From contig JAWKTM010000053.1 of NCBI GenBank assembly GCA_041399085.1, positions 1-53,813 of the forward strand: a stretch of DNA of 53,813 nucleotides, read 5' to 3'. The position numbers and the translations under genes were made by a program. This document shows positions 44,431 to 52,858 of the stretch, one piece after another. Origin of the DNA: JAWKTM01 sp041399085. Its GTDB lineage: Bacteria > Planctomycetota > Planctomycetia > Pirellulales > Pirellulaceae. The stretch's first letter is position 1, and each line of letters opens with the position of its first letter. The notes beneath the pieces are model-generated. The model saw only the letters and a list, made by a program, of their open reading frames with translations. It searched no databases and was not told where the DNA came from.

Positions 44431-47400
44431 GGCTTTCGTTGATGGCGGACGCACCCTTTGAAAAGAAGGCGGAACAGGCAGACGCGGATCGATCGGAATT
44501 GGCGGTCCTCGTCGAGTCGTTTGCAACTGCCCGGTACACCTGGGAGCAACACGACATCGTGCGAGAGATCATCGAGTTGGGCGACACGGAGGCGATCTCT
44601 CAGATGGAAAAATTCCTGAATTCGGAGAATCGAGGGACGAGATGCAATGCGGGCCTTGTGCTGGCACGTCTGGGTGATAAACGGGGGTTGGACTGCATCA
44701 TCCAAGAGCTTCAAGACACGAAGGCTCGTCCAACAACCGAGGAAGTCAACGAAGGTAAGAACAACGGACCAAATCAACTCACGCAAGACAGATACTACGC
44801 GGCACTTCTCCTGGGCGAACTGGCGGACAAGGCGGCGGTTCCTGCACTCATCGCGGCGACGGAAGACGAAACGATCAATTACCGCGCCGCGATCTCGTTG
44901 GGGGAAATTGGAGACCGACAGGCGATTGCTGCTTTGCGCAAGATGGTCGAAGCATTCCCCAAGGAACGGCTCTGGGCAGGATATGGTTTGGCGGCATTGG
45001 GAGAGTCCGATGGCTTCCAAATCCTGACTGAGACAGTATCTGACGAAGCTTGGACGCTGAGACGACATGCTGTGGAAGCTCTTGGCAAGATTGGAGACTC
45101 GAAAGCAGTGCCAATCCTTGAGAAAGCACTCAAAGACGAGCACGCGAATGTCCGGGTCAGTGCTGCCCGCGCGTTGGGACAAATCGGAGATCCCACTGCT
45201 CTTCCAGCTCTGACGGAGGCTTTGAGCGACACCACCGCCACGGAAGTCAACGCTCCGACAACGGTCAACGTCGAGGCACAAAAGGCGATTGACGCCATCC
45301 ACGCCAAAGAGAAGCTGCGTGAGAACTTCAATCCGGCCAAGGTGCTGCCGGACTCGCTGAATGTTATGTCCGTCGGCTTCGACAACGAGGGAAAACTCTG
45401 GAGCGTGGCGACTCGGAACAAAGTGACGGTTCGCAGTTGGGATGTGGAGTCCACTGAGAAGCTGAGCGACATTGAACTCGTGACCGACAAGCACGCGAAT
45501 CAGTATCTGAGTGGCGAACTGCAACTGTCGCCCGATCGCTCGCGCGTCCTGGCGATCAGCGATGGGAAGGTCATCGTCTGGGATTCCAAGACGGGTAAAG
45601 TTCTCTCGCAGTTGGAGCCGCCAGACGGGCGGCGCGCCCATCGTGGTCTGAGTTGCTCGACCGATTTATCACGAATTGCGTGCGGGCTGATGCAGGCCGG
45701 TGGTTTCCTATCGCCAGACGCGGAGGTTGCAGTTTGGGATGTAGCCAGTGGTCAGATTCTCAAGACATTGACGCATGCCGGTTCGGTACAAATCCAAAGC
45801 ACAGCGTTGTCTTCCGACGGACACTGGTTGGCGACGGGAAGTCAGGAAGCGGGACTCTGCATCTGGGACATGACTTCAGGCGAACTGAAGCATCATCTTC
45901 CCAACGCGAATACCGGCCGAAAGCATCCGGATGCTGAAGTCTCACTGGAAGGAGCCAGTCAGGTCTTGGCCCTGTGCTTTTCGCCGGATGGCCGACAACT
46001 GGCGATGGGGGATTTGCTGGGAGTGAAAATTCTCGAAGTGACGTCGGGCAAGGTGCTGCACGAATTGCCGCATCCGTATCGATTCGGTCGTAGCGGCCTG
46101 GTCTACTCCTCCGACGGCGACCTGCTCGCTCGCGTCGGCACAGACAAGACGATTCCACTCTGGAACGCTCGAACCGGAAAACTCTTCGCCGAATTGCCGA
46201 GCGAATCGCACCGCGGCGGCTTTTCCAGAGATGGCCAATGGTTTGCTGCGGGACTTACGGACGAAAGGAATGGGACTCGGCTATGGAAGCTGACCCGGCA
46301 GGCCACCGGCAAAGCACCCCCGGGTGCGGTGAACAGCAAATCTTCCAATGACAGCGACGACGCGACCGGTCAGCAAACCAAACGCTGGAAGTTTCGTGTG
46401 TTGGACGGCGACACGGATCAGCCGGTGAGCAATGCGCGGTTGCGAATCGCTGCGTGGGCGAGCAACAACGCACCGACAGACGTGGGTGCGAACGGAAGCG
46501 CCGTCACCCGCGATTTGGACGATGTAAGCGGATCGGACGACGGGTGGCTTGAGGTCGATCTGCCGGAGGGTGGCAGAGTGGTTGTCGTCAGCCGAGACCC
46601 GCGTTTCTTTCATGTGACTCATCAAAGCGAAAAGGTTGGCTCGAAGCATCAACACTTGCTGCGCTGCTGGCGCGGCAGTCGTTTCACGGGGCGCGTGCTG
46701 CAAGCCGATTGGACACCGGCAGCGAATGCCACGCTGAATGTCGGCGCTCGCGTCCTCCACACGGCATGGATGGACCGGCTGGGTATTGACCACAAAATCT
46801 TCATGTCGTGGGACCACGGACAATGGCCGAACTGGACAACGTCGGTGACGACCGATGACGATGGCCGGTTCGATGTTCATGTACCACCAACCACAGCGGT
46901 CAGCTACGTCAGAGTCGGCTCGGCCACACTCAGCTTCATCGCGATCGACGACACCGCCGTTCGCAACAGCCATCCAGTTAGTCCGCTGCTGAAGCATGTG
47001 CCGTTCATGGTCGAGTTGAAACGCGAAGCGGCGACGGATGGAACGTTCGACGCCGGTACGATCAAGTTGGAAGCGGGCATCAGTCTGACCGGCAAAGTCG
47101 GTCGTGCGGATGGATCGCCTGCCGCTGGCGTCCAGGTCTGGGCCGAGCCGATCGTCAACATCCGACGCGACGCCTACGAATTCAGCCCGCACGCAGGACG
47201 TCATTTGCTGACTGATGAGCAAGGTGGTTTTCGGTTCGCTCCGTTGCGTCCCGGTCCAGTTAAACTGACGGTCCGTGATCGGTCGCGCGATCAGGACGGC
47301 AAGCCGACGGGGCCCAGCTTCCCAACCGTGTTACTGGGAGCGGAAGTTCTGTTGCCGCCGGGCGCAATGCAAGTCAAGAAACTTCTAACGATCCCGCAGC

Positions 47401-48071
47401 CGGTGTGGAAAGCGCGCCGACCGGATTCGGTTGAATCCCCATCGGGTGAGAAAGGCGAAACGCTCGATGACGATTCGGTGCAGATGAGTCTTCCGAGTCT
47501 CAACTGGTCCGCACCGGTTGTGACATTCAAGTTCGCGGAAGCACACACGCTGGATGCCTTGCGGTTGGAATTGCTGCCGGACACGCGCTTCGATGATCGG
47601 CGACTGGGGCGAATCCCGGGTCGCGAGCTGAAGCTCTTCGAAGTCAAGCCGCATGTCGTCTTGGCCGATGGCACGGTGCAGACTTTTGACTGGCACCAAT
47701 GCATCTTCCTGCAGAATCCGGACGACACCGAAGTCGCGACGCTGATCGATTATGCCACTGACACTGGCTGGCCAGTTCCGCCATTGGCTGAGGAGCAGGC
47801 TGCTCACGAGCTGGTCTTCCGTTTGAAACAGCCGCTGGTCCTGAAACCGGGCGATGTGCTTTACCTCGAAATCGATTCCGGCGGCAGCAATGAGCTGACA
47901 CGCTCGCCCGCTTCCGCGTTGCCTTCCCGATTCAAAGCAAAGGCGGGTAACGCCAGCAAGCCCGCAAAAACTGATGTATCGGCCGACCCCAAGAACTCAC
48001 AATTCAGTGCCCGAGGGCAAGAGATCGCCATTGCTGTACTAGTGCCGCGAATTCCGATTGATGCTTCATGA
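44310..48071 (+). CDS. HEAT-WD40-carboxypeptidase-regulatory multidomain protein (probably the second half of the M56 gene)
   Basis: The 1,253-residue frame begins inside a TIGR03067 domain (MYERGGVGGKTLWFCLTDPG), so the ATG at 44310 is not a natural start. Residues about 60-345 are HEAT repeats (AALLLGELADKAAVPALIAA, AAISLGEIGDRQAIAAL, AVEALGKIGDSKAVPILEKA, SAARALGQIGDPTALPALTE). About 350-680 are WD40 blades (SDGKVIVWDSKTGKV, DAEVAVWDVASGQI, CIWDMTSGEL). Two carboxypeptidase-regulatory-like modules follow (WKFRVLDGDTDQPVSNARLR; LTGKVGRADGSPAAGVQVW), then a C-terminal beta domain. No signal peptide or membrane segment is present, as expected if it is the extracytoplasmic tail of the M56 sensor. 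Confidence 0.85.
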   Translation: MYERGGVGGKTLWFCLTDPGSQAPRPTKVSYSYKEGRTMIGLSLMADAPFEKKAEQADADRSELAVLVESFATARYTWEQHDIVREIIELGDTEAISQMEKFLNSENRGTRCNAGLVLARLGDKRGLDCIIQELQDTKARPTTEEVNEGKNNGPNQLTQDRYYAALLLGELADKAAVPALIAATEDETINYRAAISLGEIGDRQAIAALRKMVEAFPKERLWAGYGLAALGESDGFQILTETVSDEAWTLRRHAVEALGKIGDSKAVPILEKALKDEHANVRVSAARALGQIGDPTALPALTEALSDTTATEVNAPTTVNVEAQKAIDAIHAKEKLRENFNPAKVLPDSLNVMSVGFDNEGKLWSVATRNKVTVRSWDVESTEKLSDIELVTDKHANQYLSGELQLSPDRSRVLAISDGKVIVWDSKTGKVLSQLEPPDGRRAHRGLSCSTDLSRIACGLMQAGGFLSPDAEVAVWDVASGQILKTLTHAGSVQIQSTALSSDGHWLATGSQEAGLCIWDMTSGELKHHLPNANTGRKHPDAEVSLEGASQVLALCFSPDGRQLAMGDLLGVKILEVTSGKVLHELPHPYRFGRSGLVYSSDGDLLARVGTDKTIPLWNARTGKLFAELPSESHRGGFSRDGQWFAAGLTDERNGTRLWKLTRQATGKAPPGAVNSKSSNDSDDATGQQTKRWKFRVLDGDTDQPVSNARLRIAAWASNNAPTDVGANGSAVTRDLDDVSGSDDGWLEVDLPEGGRVVVVSRDPRFFHVTHQSEKVGSKHQHLLRCWRGSRFTGRVLQADWTPAANATLNVGARVLHTAWMDRLGIDHKIFMSWDHGQWPNWTTSVTTDDDGRFDVHVPPTTAVSYVRVGSATLSFIAIDDTAVRNSHPVSPLLKHVPFMVELKREAATDGTFDAGTIKLEAGISLTGKVGRADGSPAAGVQVWAEPIVNIRRDAYEFSPHAGRHLLTDEQGGFRFAPLRPGPVKLTVRDRSRDQDGKPTGPSFPTVLLGAEVLLPPGAMQVKKLLTIPQPVWKARRPDSVESPSGEKGETLDDDSVQMSLPSLNWSAPVVTFKFAEAHTLDALRLELLPDTRFDDRRLGRIPGRELKLFEVKPHVVLADGTVQTFDWHQCIFLQNPDDTEVATLIDYATDTGWPVPPLAEEQAAHELVFRLKQPLVLKPGDVLYLEIDSGGSNELTRSPASALPSRFKAKAGNASKPAKTDVSADPKNSQFSARGQEIAIAVLVPRIPIDAS
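47954..48042 (+). repeat. Direct repeat, copy 1 (inside the end of the multidomain gene)
   Basis: About 89 bases starting CAGCAAGCC and ending GCCATTGCTGTACTAG recur at 49266-49356 with only a few changes. This copy codes for part of the C-terminus. Confidence 0.85.
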
Positions 48072-49262
48072 AGCCAGACTCCACCTATTTACACAGACGG
48101 CTCTCGCGTCAGCAGTACGGTCTCGCCATTGATTGATTGTAGTAGTCAATGAGCGCAAGATGCGATCCTGCAGTCATCCAATGAATGGAAAGATCCGAAT
48201 CGCGTCAGCTTTCGAAGTGTTCGAACGGATTTCCAATTTGGTTCAGCCAACTGCAATGCTTCGGAGTATAGAGGAAGTGGATGCGATGGTTCTGGTCAGT
48301 GAAAGGCTTGGCGTATGCCAACGACTCAACGCGCCAGTTCGGCCTTTGACAAGGTCGGTTTCCAATTCGCATGAGGCGGCAACGTATCGAACCGATTCGT
48401 TCCGGGCTGGTGTTTTAAATTGTCGGTTATCAAACGCAGTCACGGTCGGGTCGACACCAACCCGTCGATGTTCTCAAGAAAATCTTCTTCAGTCCGAGTG
48501 TGGCGAATTAGAGGTGATAAGATTTGACCAGTGGCAATATGAAGGTTACCAAATAGACCGAGCGTACCATGTCGAATGTGCACATACTCGCGGCACTCGA
48601 TGGAACGGGCCGGTAGCAAGTCGACTGCGATTCTTTGAAGAGCTGAATCCCAGTCTGCTCATCGATCGAAACAGTATGAAGACCTTGCCGGGTAGAGGCG
48701 ATCGCGTCGCGACCGACCTGGCAGACGCCAAGAACTGAGCGTTCGCGGTCATCGATTTTGGGGAACAGCCAATACTTGTTTCGATGTGGTTGAACATCGG
48801 CCCGATTTTAAAGTCCGCACATGGGATACGAAATGATTCGACAACGCCTCGCTTGATGGCTTCGTCGGCAACCTCACGAGCAGTAAACCGTGAGATCGGA
48901 CGTTGCGACTCGGCATCGTTCTGCAAGCGACGAACGATCGCTGCTTGCTGTTCGTACTAAACCGTGAAGCTTTACCGCTTCAGGCCGATCGGCAAACAAC
49001 TGCTCGATCTGCTTCTTCAATTCTCTCAGCGATTCCGTGCATTCTACCGAAATCAGCCGCTGCCAGCCGTCCCGCCATCGCTGCCACACTGACTGCTGTG
49101 GGTTCAGTCGACCAGTTCGCCAATCTCCTCATTGTTGAGACGCAGCGCCAACAATACAGTTAGCACGCTGCACCAACCGCACCGATGCGGTGCGTGAAGC
49201 GACCTTCTCAGTAGCTCGTATGCTGGTCATTGATTTGGCAGCCTCCTGGCACGGCGACACCC
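48072..49262 (-). mobile_element. Decayed IS630-family insertion sequence
   Basis: Reading the minus strand in shifting frames recovers a full IS630-type transposase. N-terminal pieces are ASVRLVQRANCIV and VWQRWRDGWQRLISVECTES, then LRELKKQIEQLFADRP. The middle has RPISRFTAREVADEAIKRGV and EYVHIRHGTLGLFGNLHIAT. The C-terminal hallmark is HRIHFLYTPKHCSWLNQI, followed by LALIDYYNQSMARPY. Many stops and frame changes show it is dead. The element begins right after the stop of the multidomain gene and ends just before repeat copy 2. No intact terminal inverted repeats were identified. Confidence 0.7.
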
Positions 49263-49265
49263 TTA

Positions 49266-49356
49266 CAGCAAGCCTGCGCAAAACTGATGTATCGGGCCGA
49301 CCGCAAGAACTCACAATTCAGTGCCCGAGGGCAAGAGATCGCCATTGCTGTACTAG
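49266..49356 (+). repeat. Direct repeat, copy 2 (after the IS630 remnant)
   Basis: This near-copy of 47954-48042 carries one extra base early on (ATCGGGCCGACC against ATCGGCCGACC) and lies 1,312 bases downstream. It is not part of an open gene. IS630 elements duplicate only TA on insertion, so transposition alone does not explain a repeat of this length. Confidence 0.85.
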
Positions 49357-49402
49357 GCATGCTAACTAGCGTCGTTAGGTAACACGGTGCGGAGAATCGG
49401 TA

Positions 49403-49741
49403 ATGGTGTCTAAGGAATTGATTGCGGCGTCGACGCGGCCGTTAGTGTTGGCCGTGCTATCCAAGGGTGAAAGCTACGGCTACGCGATCATCCTGCGGGT
49501 TCGCGATTTGTCTGGTGGCGAACTGGAGTGGTCCGAGGGAATGCTCTATCCGGTGCTCCATCGCCTCGAACAGCAAAAGTTGATCGTGAGCCGTTGGAGT
49601 GAGTCGGAAAACGGCAGGAAACGAAAGTATTACCGGCTCAGCGCAGCGGGTACACGAGCCATGCAATCGGAGAGGCAGCAGTGGTTTGCTGTCCACGAAA
49701 CACTCGCAACACTTTGGGGAGCGAATCCATGTTTGACTTAG
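49403..49741 (+). CDS. PadR-family transcriptional regulator
   Basis: The 112-residue protein has the PadR winged helix: LVLAVLSKGESYGYAIILRV, the recognition-helix region GGELEWSEGMLYPVLHRLEQ, and the wing RKRKYYRLSAAGTRAM. PadR proteins repress transporter or stress genes, often their own operon. The next gene starts 13 bases before its stop, so the two are coupled, a standard pairing in planctomycetes. Confidence 0.92.
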   Translation: MVSKELIAASTRPLVLAVLSKGESYGYAIILRVRDLSGGELEWSEGMLYPVLHRLEQQKLIVSRWSESENGRKRKYYRLSAAGTRAMQSERQQWFAVHETLATLWGANPCLT

Positions 49742-50424
49742 AGCGTGCAATTCATGACTGGAAGCAAAGAGGACAGCGAGCCGAGTCGGTCACGCGAGCG
49801 GACATCGGTGAGTTGGAAGAGCATCTGCGTGAGTCCATTGCAGGCCTTGTCAATAAGGATCTGACCGAAGAAGAAGCGTTTCTCGTCGCCTCCATCCGAC
49901 TGGGCGAACATGCTGCCTTAGGTGAAGAGTACGGCAAAGTGAATGGTGTCACGGTTTGGAGTCGACGGGTTCTCTGGATGGTATTTGGCTACGTTGGTGG
50001 GATCGCTCTGGCATCCGCCATTTCGGGTTTCTGCATGTGCATAGGCACTCTTTCTGCGTATCTGGGCTACGCTGGCACGCCCGCCGGCTTAGCAGGGGTA
50101 ATCGCCGGGTTAGCAAGCTGGGCAACCGTCGTGGCGTTGCTGTATCTCCGCACTCGGCAGAACGACGCGACTCCGCGAAGTGAGTTCGTTTCCACGGGCT
50201 GGCTGGTTGCTGTGGTTGTACTCATGGTGACAGGTACCGGAGCACGGCTCGTCGCGAGCAATGTACACGCCCAAATGGTACCGATGGATCAATACGGTAC
50301 GTCGGTGTGGTGGACGAGCATGGGAGGACTGGCCATCCAATGCAGCATTATGCTCGTGGGGACTGGACTCATTCTCACAACAAGAGCACGGTTGTCTCAC
50401 CAGTCGATACTCAGCGTGGATTAG
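49729..50424 (+). CDS. Membrane protein with permease-prefix-like N-terminus
   Basis: The start at 49729 (MFDLERAIHDWKQ) overlaps the PadR gene. The first ~85 residues (ADIGELEEHLRESIAGLVNK, LTEEEAFLVASIRLGE) match the soluble 'permease prefix' module found before FtsX/MacB-type permeases. Here it is followed by four or five hydrophobic segments (VFGYVGGIALASAISGF, YAGTPAGLAGVIAGLASWAT, WLVAVVVLMVTGTGARLVAS, LAIQCSIMLVGTGLILTT) and not by a permease domain. It is likely a membrane partner controlled by the PadR protein. Confidence 0.8.
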   Translation: MFDLERAIHDWKQRGQRAESVTRADIGELEEHLRESIAGLVNKDLTEEEAFLVASIRLGEHAALGEEYGKVNGVTVWSRRVLWMVFGYVGGIALASAISGFCMCIGTLSAYLGYAGTPAGLAGVIAGLASWATVVALLYLRTRQNDATPRSEFVSTGWLVAVVVLMVTGTGARLVASNVHAQMVPMDQYGTSVWWTSMGGLAIQCSIMLVGTGLILTTRARLSHQSILSVD

Positions 50425-50518
50425 TGTCGATGCCAAGTGAACTAACCTAATAAACCCTCGCGTGAATCGTTTCCTTTTGTAATGCGTCCTTTAATCACAC
50501 TGAAACGGAGTACCGATC

Positions 50519-51052
50519 GTGACGAAAACAGTTGCGGCCATCGTTTGTCTTGCGTTGTTTGTCGTCTGTTCGACTGCATTGGCGCTCTATCACATTTCTG
50601 AAACGGGAAATTGGCCGACGGACTGGCCCGCTGAACTCGAACCACTTCGCAAACAAGCCCAAACCATTACAGGTCCGACATGGGAGTACCGACATTTTGC
50701 GATACGGTTCGCGGATCGCGATGAGTTCGAGGCGGCCTGGCCGCATCTTTTGAAAGTCAAGAGTGCGGGCGCGCCCATCTTTCTGGTGCGCAAGGCATCC
50801 TTTCTCGGCAAAGGACGAACTGGTGTCGTCATCCACTGCCCACCCGAAGGTTGGAAACAACCCGAAACACCAAACAAAGGATATCCTGAAGAATCCCAAG
50901 CTCGATGGAGCAACACAAACTACATCGAACTGGTTGTTGATGGAGAGATCGTTGACCTGAATCGCATTCACTTGCCAACTGGAACGCCAATTGTTGACGA
51001 GCGATTCACGATTTGCGCTGAGAGCGTAGAGAATCGGGAAGGCAGAAAATGA
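50519..51052 (+). CDS. Secreted or membrane-anchored hypothetical protein
   Basis: The start is a GTG at 50519. An N-terminal hydrophobic stretch (VAAIVCLALFVVCSTALAL) serves as signal or anchor; the remaining ~150 residues are soluble and contain FADRDEFEAAWPHLLKVKSA and YIELVVDGEIVDLNRIHLPT. I do not recognise a family. It lies 94 bases after the PadR-membrane pair on the same strand. Confidence 0.6.
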   Translation: MTKTVAAIVCLALFVVCSTALALYHISETGNWPTDWPAELEPLRKQAQTITGPTWEYRHFAIRFADRDEFEAAWPHLLKVKSAGAPIFLVRKASFLGKGRTGVVIHCPPEGWKQPETPNKGYPEESQARWSNTNYIELVVDGEIVDLNRIHLPTGTPIVDERFTICAESVENREGRK

Positions 51053-51194
51053 CCGCGCCGTACCCGGGCCGCAGCTTTTGCAAACATAGTGGTGCGTTGC
51101 CACCCGTCGAACGGATGCGTTGACGGACAATGACAACACCGCTCTTGCGCGACCGAATCGTTTTTCACCTCTAAGGTTCATCGGAGTCCGTGAC

Positions 51195-51545
51195 ATGAAA
51201 CGAATCACAGCAACCATCTCGATCTGTTTTGGAATAGCGTGTATTGCCTTAGCTGTGTCATCGCACGTTCATCTGCGAAACCTCGCGCAAAGCTCGGCAC
51301 CGGTTGACGCGTCCGAGCATCTGGCCATTCGCATCCTGGCTGCTGGCCTGCTTGACAACGTGAGTGCAGACACCATTGTTGCAGCAACATTCGTTCGGCA
51401 ATTGAAACTTCGGGTTTTTGCGATTGTTGTCATTGGACTAGGGTTGATTCTAGTAGGCGGGCTTCTGCTGCTGTTGCCACGTAGATCGGGGCGCGTAGCA
51501 AACGATCCTTCCATTGCGCCGACCACGCGTTTAGCTAAAGGATGA
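51195..51545 (+). CDS. Small protein with two membrane segments
   Basis: The start at 51195 (MKRITATISICFGIACIALA) gives an N-terminal hydrophobic segment; a second lies at FAIVVIGLGLILVGGLLLLL and is followed by a basic tail. Length is 116 residues. The periplasmic part between them is about 60 residues. Function unknown; it ends the + strand row that starts with the PadR gene. Confidence 0.6.
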   Translation: MKRITATISICFGIACIALAVSSHVHLRNLAQSSAPVDASEHLAIRILAAGLLDNVSADTIVAATFVRQLKLRVFAIVVIGLGLILVGGLLLLLPRRSGRVANDPSIAPTTRLAKG

Positions 51546-51950
51546 TCGTTCCCGCCATTCTGTTAATTGTCATGAGTCGCTTGTCATGGCAATGCGCGCA
51601 GCAATGTTGGCGTTTCTGCACTACCGCCGTTTTGCGTTAGCTCAGGTTTAGCGGACACGGGAACACCTTAAAAATCGCAGGCGGGGAAGCGTACCGGATC
51701 TTCGAACGGCGTGACTGAGCCGCGAGGCCACGTACACTGCGCCGATAGAATTGCGGCGCACGGCGAATCCCGCGCGGTGCGACGAGCGAGGCACACAACC
51801 GCCGATTCACTCGCGATCCACTGTTTTTCCTCGGCGAGGCCGCTTGGCAAGAGCTGGTCCCGCCGCCGAGACGGCTGACGAGGTGATTCTCGCCTCCATC
51901 GCGTGGATCTGTCGTAAAGTCATTGCGGAACGACTCTTCTGTCGCCTGCC

Positions 51951-52170
51951 CGAAAGCGCCGGGCGCCTGCCCGAGCTGCAACTGCCCGAACTGCCGTGCA
52001 CCTGCCTGAAGCTGCCGGGCAACTGCCTGAAAGCTGCCGGGCACCTGCCCGAAAGCTGCCGGGGCCGCCTGTCCGGAGCTGCCGGGCGCCTGTCCGGAAC
52101 GTCGGGCGCCTGTCCGGAAACGCCGGGCGCCTGTCCGGAAAACGCCGGGCGCCTGTCCGAAAGTCCCGCT
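51951..52170. repeat. Degenerate GC-rich minisatellite, ~21-bp unit
   Basis: About ten units follow the pattern GGGCGCCTGYCCGRAARC + GCC, with lengths of 19-23 bases. Left-hand units carry GCCTGCCCGAA, right-hand ones GCCTGTCCGGAA, so the array changes gradually along its length. Related fragments extend to about 52230. Unit length is not a multiple of three, which argues against a coding repeat. Confidence 0.8.
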
Positions 52171-52417
52171 GTTCCGGAACATACGGGCGCGTCCGTCCCG
52201 GCCGGCCGGCTGTCCGGCGGCGTCGGGGCGCGCGCCCGGACAGGAATCGCAACTGCGCGCCGTAGTTCCGCAACGGCGCGGAGGTTCCGCATACCTGCCA
52301 TCGCCTCTTCGGAACCCGCGACTCCGCGTTTCTACCTCTTCCACTTGGGAATCGCAATGCTGCCGTCATAACGACTGAAATTCTCCGTGTGATATTGAGT
52401 CGAAACACGGGTATCAA

Positions 52418-52462
52418 CGACCCTCGCATCATTGGTTGAAAACGCCGAGTCGACGAGGGTCG
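52418..52462. repeat. Inverted repeat downstream of the ferredoxin gene
   Basis: CGACCCTCG (52418-52426) and CGAGGGTCG (52454-52462) are perfect complements with a 27-base loop. It lies about 100 bases after the ferredoxin stop and may end its transcript; there is no T tract. Confidence 0.4.
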
Positions 52463-52563
52463 CCGTGTCACCTCCGTCTATTGGCCGGATGCGTGGCTAG
52501 CGACGACGAACGTTATTGCGTTGACGCTGGGATATCGAATGCGAATCGACCGGCAACGGCGGT

Positions 52564-52821
52564 CTATTTCGGTTGAGCTGGTGGGCATTCCCTCGAACGT
52601 CTGGCATTTAGTTCGATATAATGCAGCCACTGCGTCGGCACATTGTCCTCATAGAAGATGGCGTCCACTGGGCACTCGGGAATGCAGGCTTCGCAGTCGA
52701 TGCATTCATCGGGATGAATATACACCATCTCCGAATCCTCATAAAAGCAATCGCAAGGGCAGACGCTCAAGCAAGCCTTGTCCTTGCAGCCGGCGCAGGG
52801 CTGAGTCACGACCATTGTCAT
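52564..52821 (-). CDS. Two-cluster ferredoxin
   Basis: The 85-residue protein has two cysteine sets: C9-x2-C12-x4-C17-x3-C21-P and C40-x2-C43-x2-C46-x3-C50-P, enough for two [4Fe-4S] clusters. Overall it resembles FdxA-type bacterial ferredoxins (YIHPDECIDCEACIPECPVD). Extra cysteines 23 and 25 lie in the first loop. GGAGG nine bases before the ATG at 52821 makes the start secure. It carries electrons in the cytoplasm. It is divergent from the sigma-kinase gene with only 37 bases between start codons, so their promoters overlap. Confidence 0.93.
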   Translation of the reverse strand: MTMVVTQPCAGCKDKACLSVCPCDCFYEDSEMVYIHPDECIDCEACIPECPVDAIFYEDNVPTQWLHYIELNARRSRECPPAQPK

Positions 52822-52858
52822 ACTGTTTTTCCTCCGAGCAAGAGTTTTGGAAGACGGA

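Larger units (their letters stand above)
51546..52563. other. Gene-poor kilobase with a minisatellite
   Basis: No convincing gene. All three minus-strand frames are open for long stretches only because the repeat at 51951-52170 lacks stop codons. The left part (51546-51950) shows nothing recognisable; the right part holds the inverted repeat at 52418-52462. Confidence 0.55.

Noticed and set aside
51637..52344. A minus-strand repeat protein (QAPG and RTGARRF repeats)
   Set aside because: The repeats come from a 19-23-bp minisatellite whose unit is not a multiple of three, and similar frames are open in parallel. No start site or signal supports translation.
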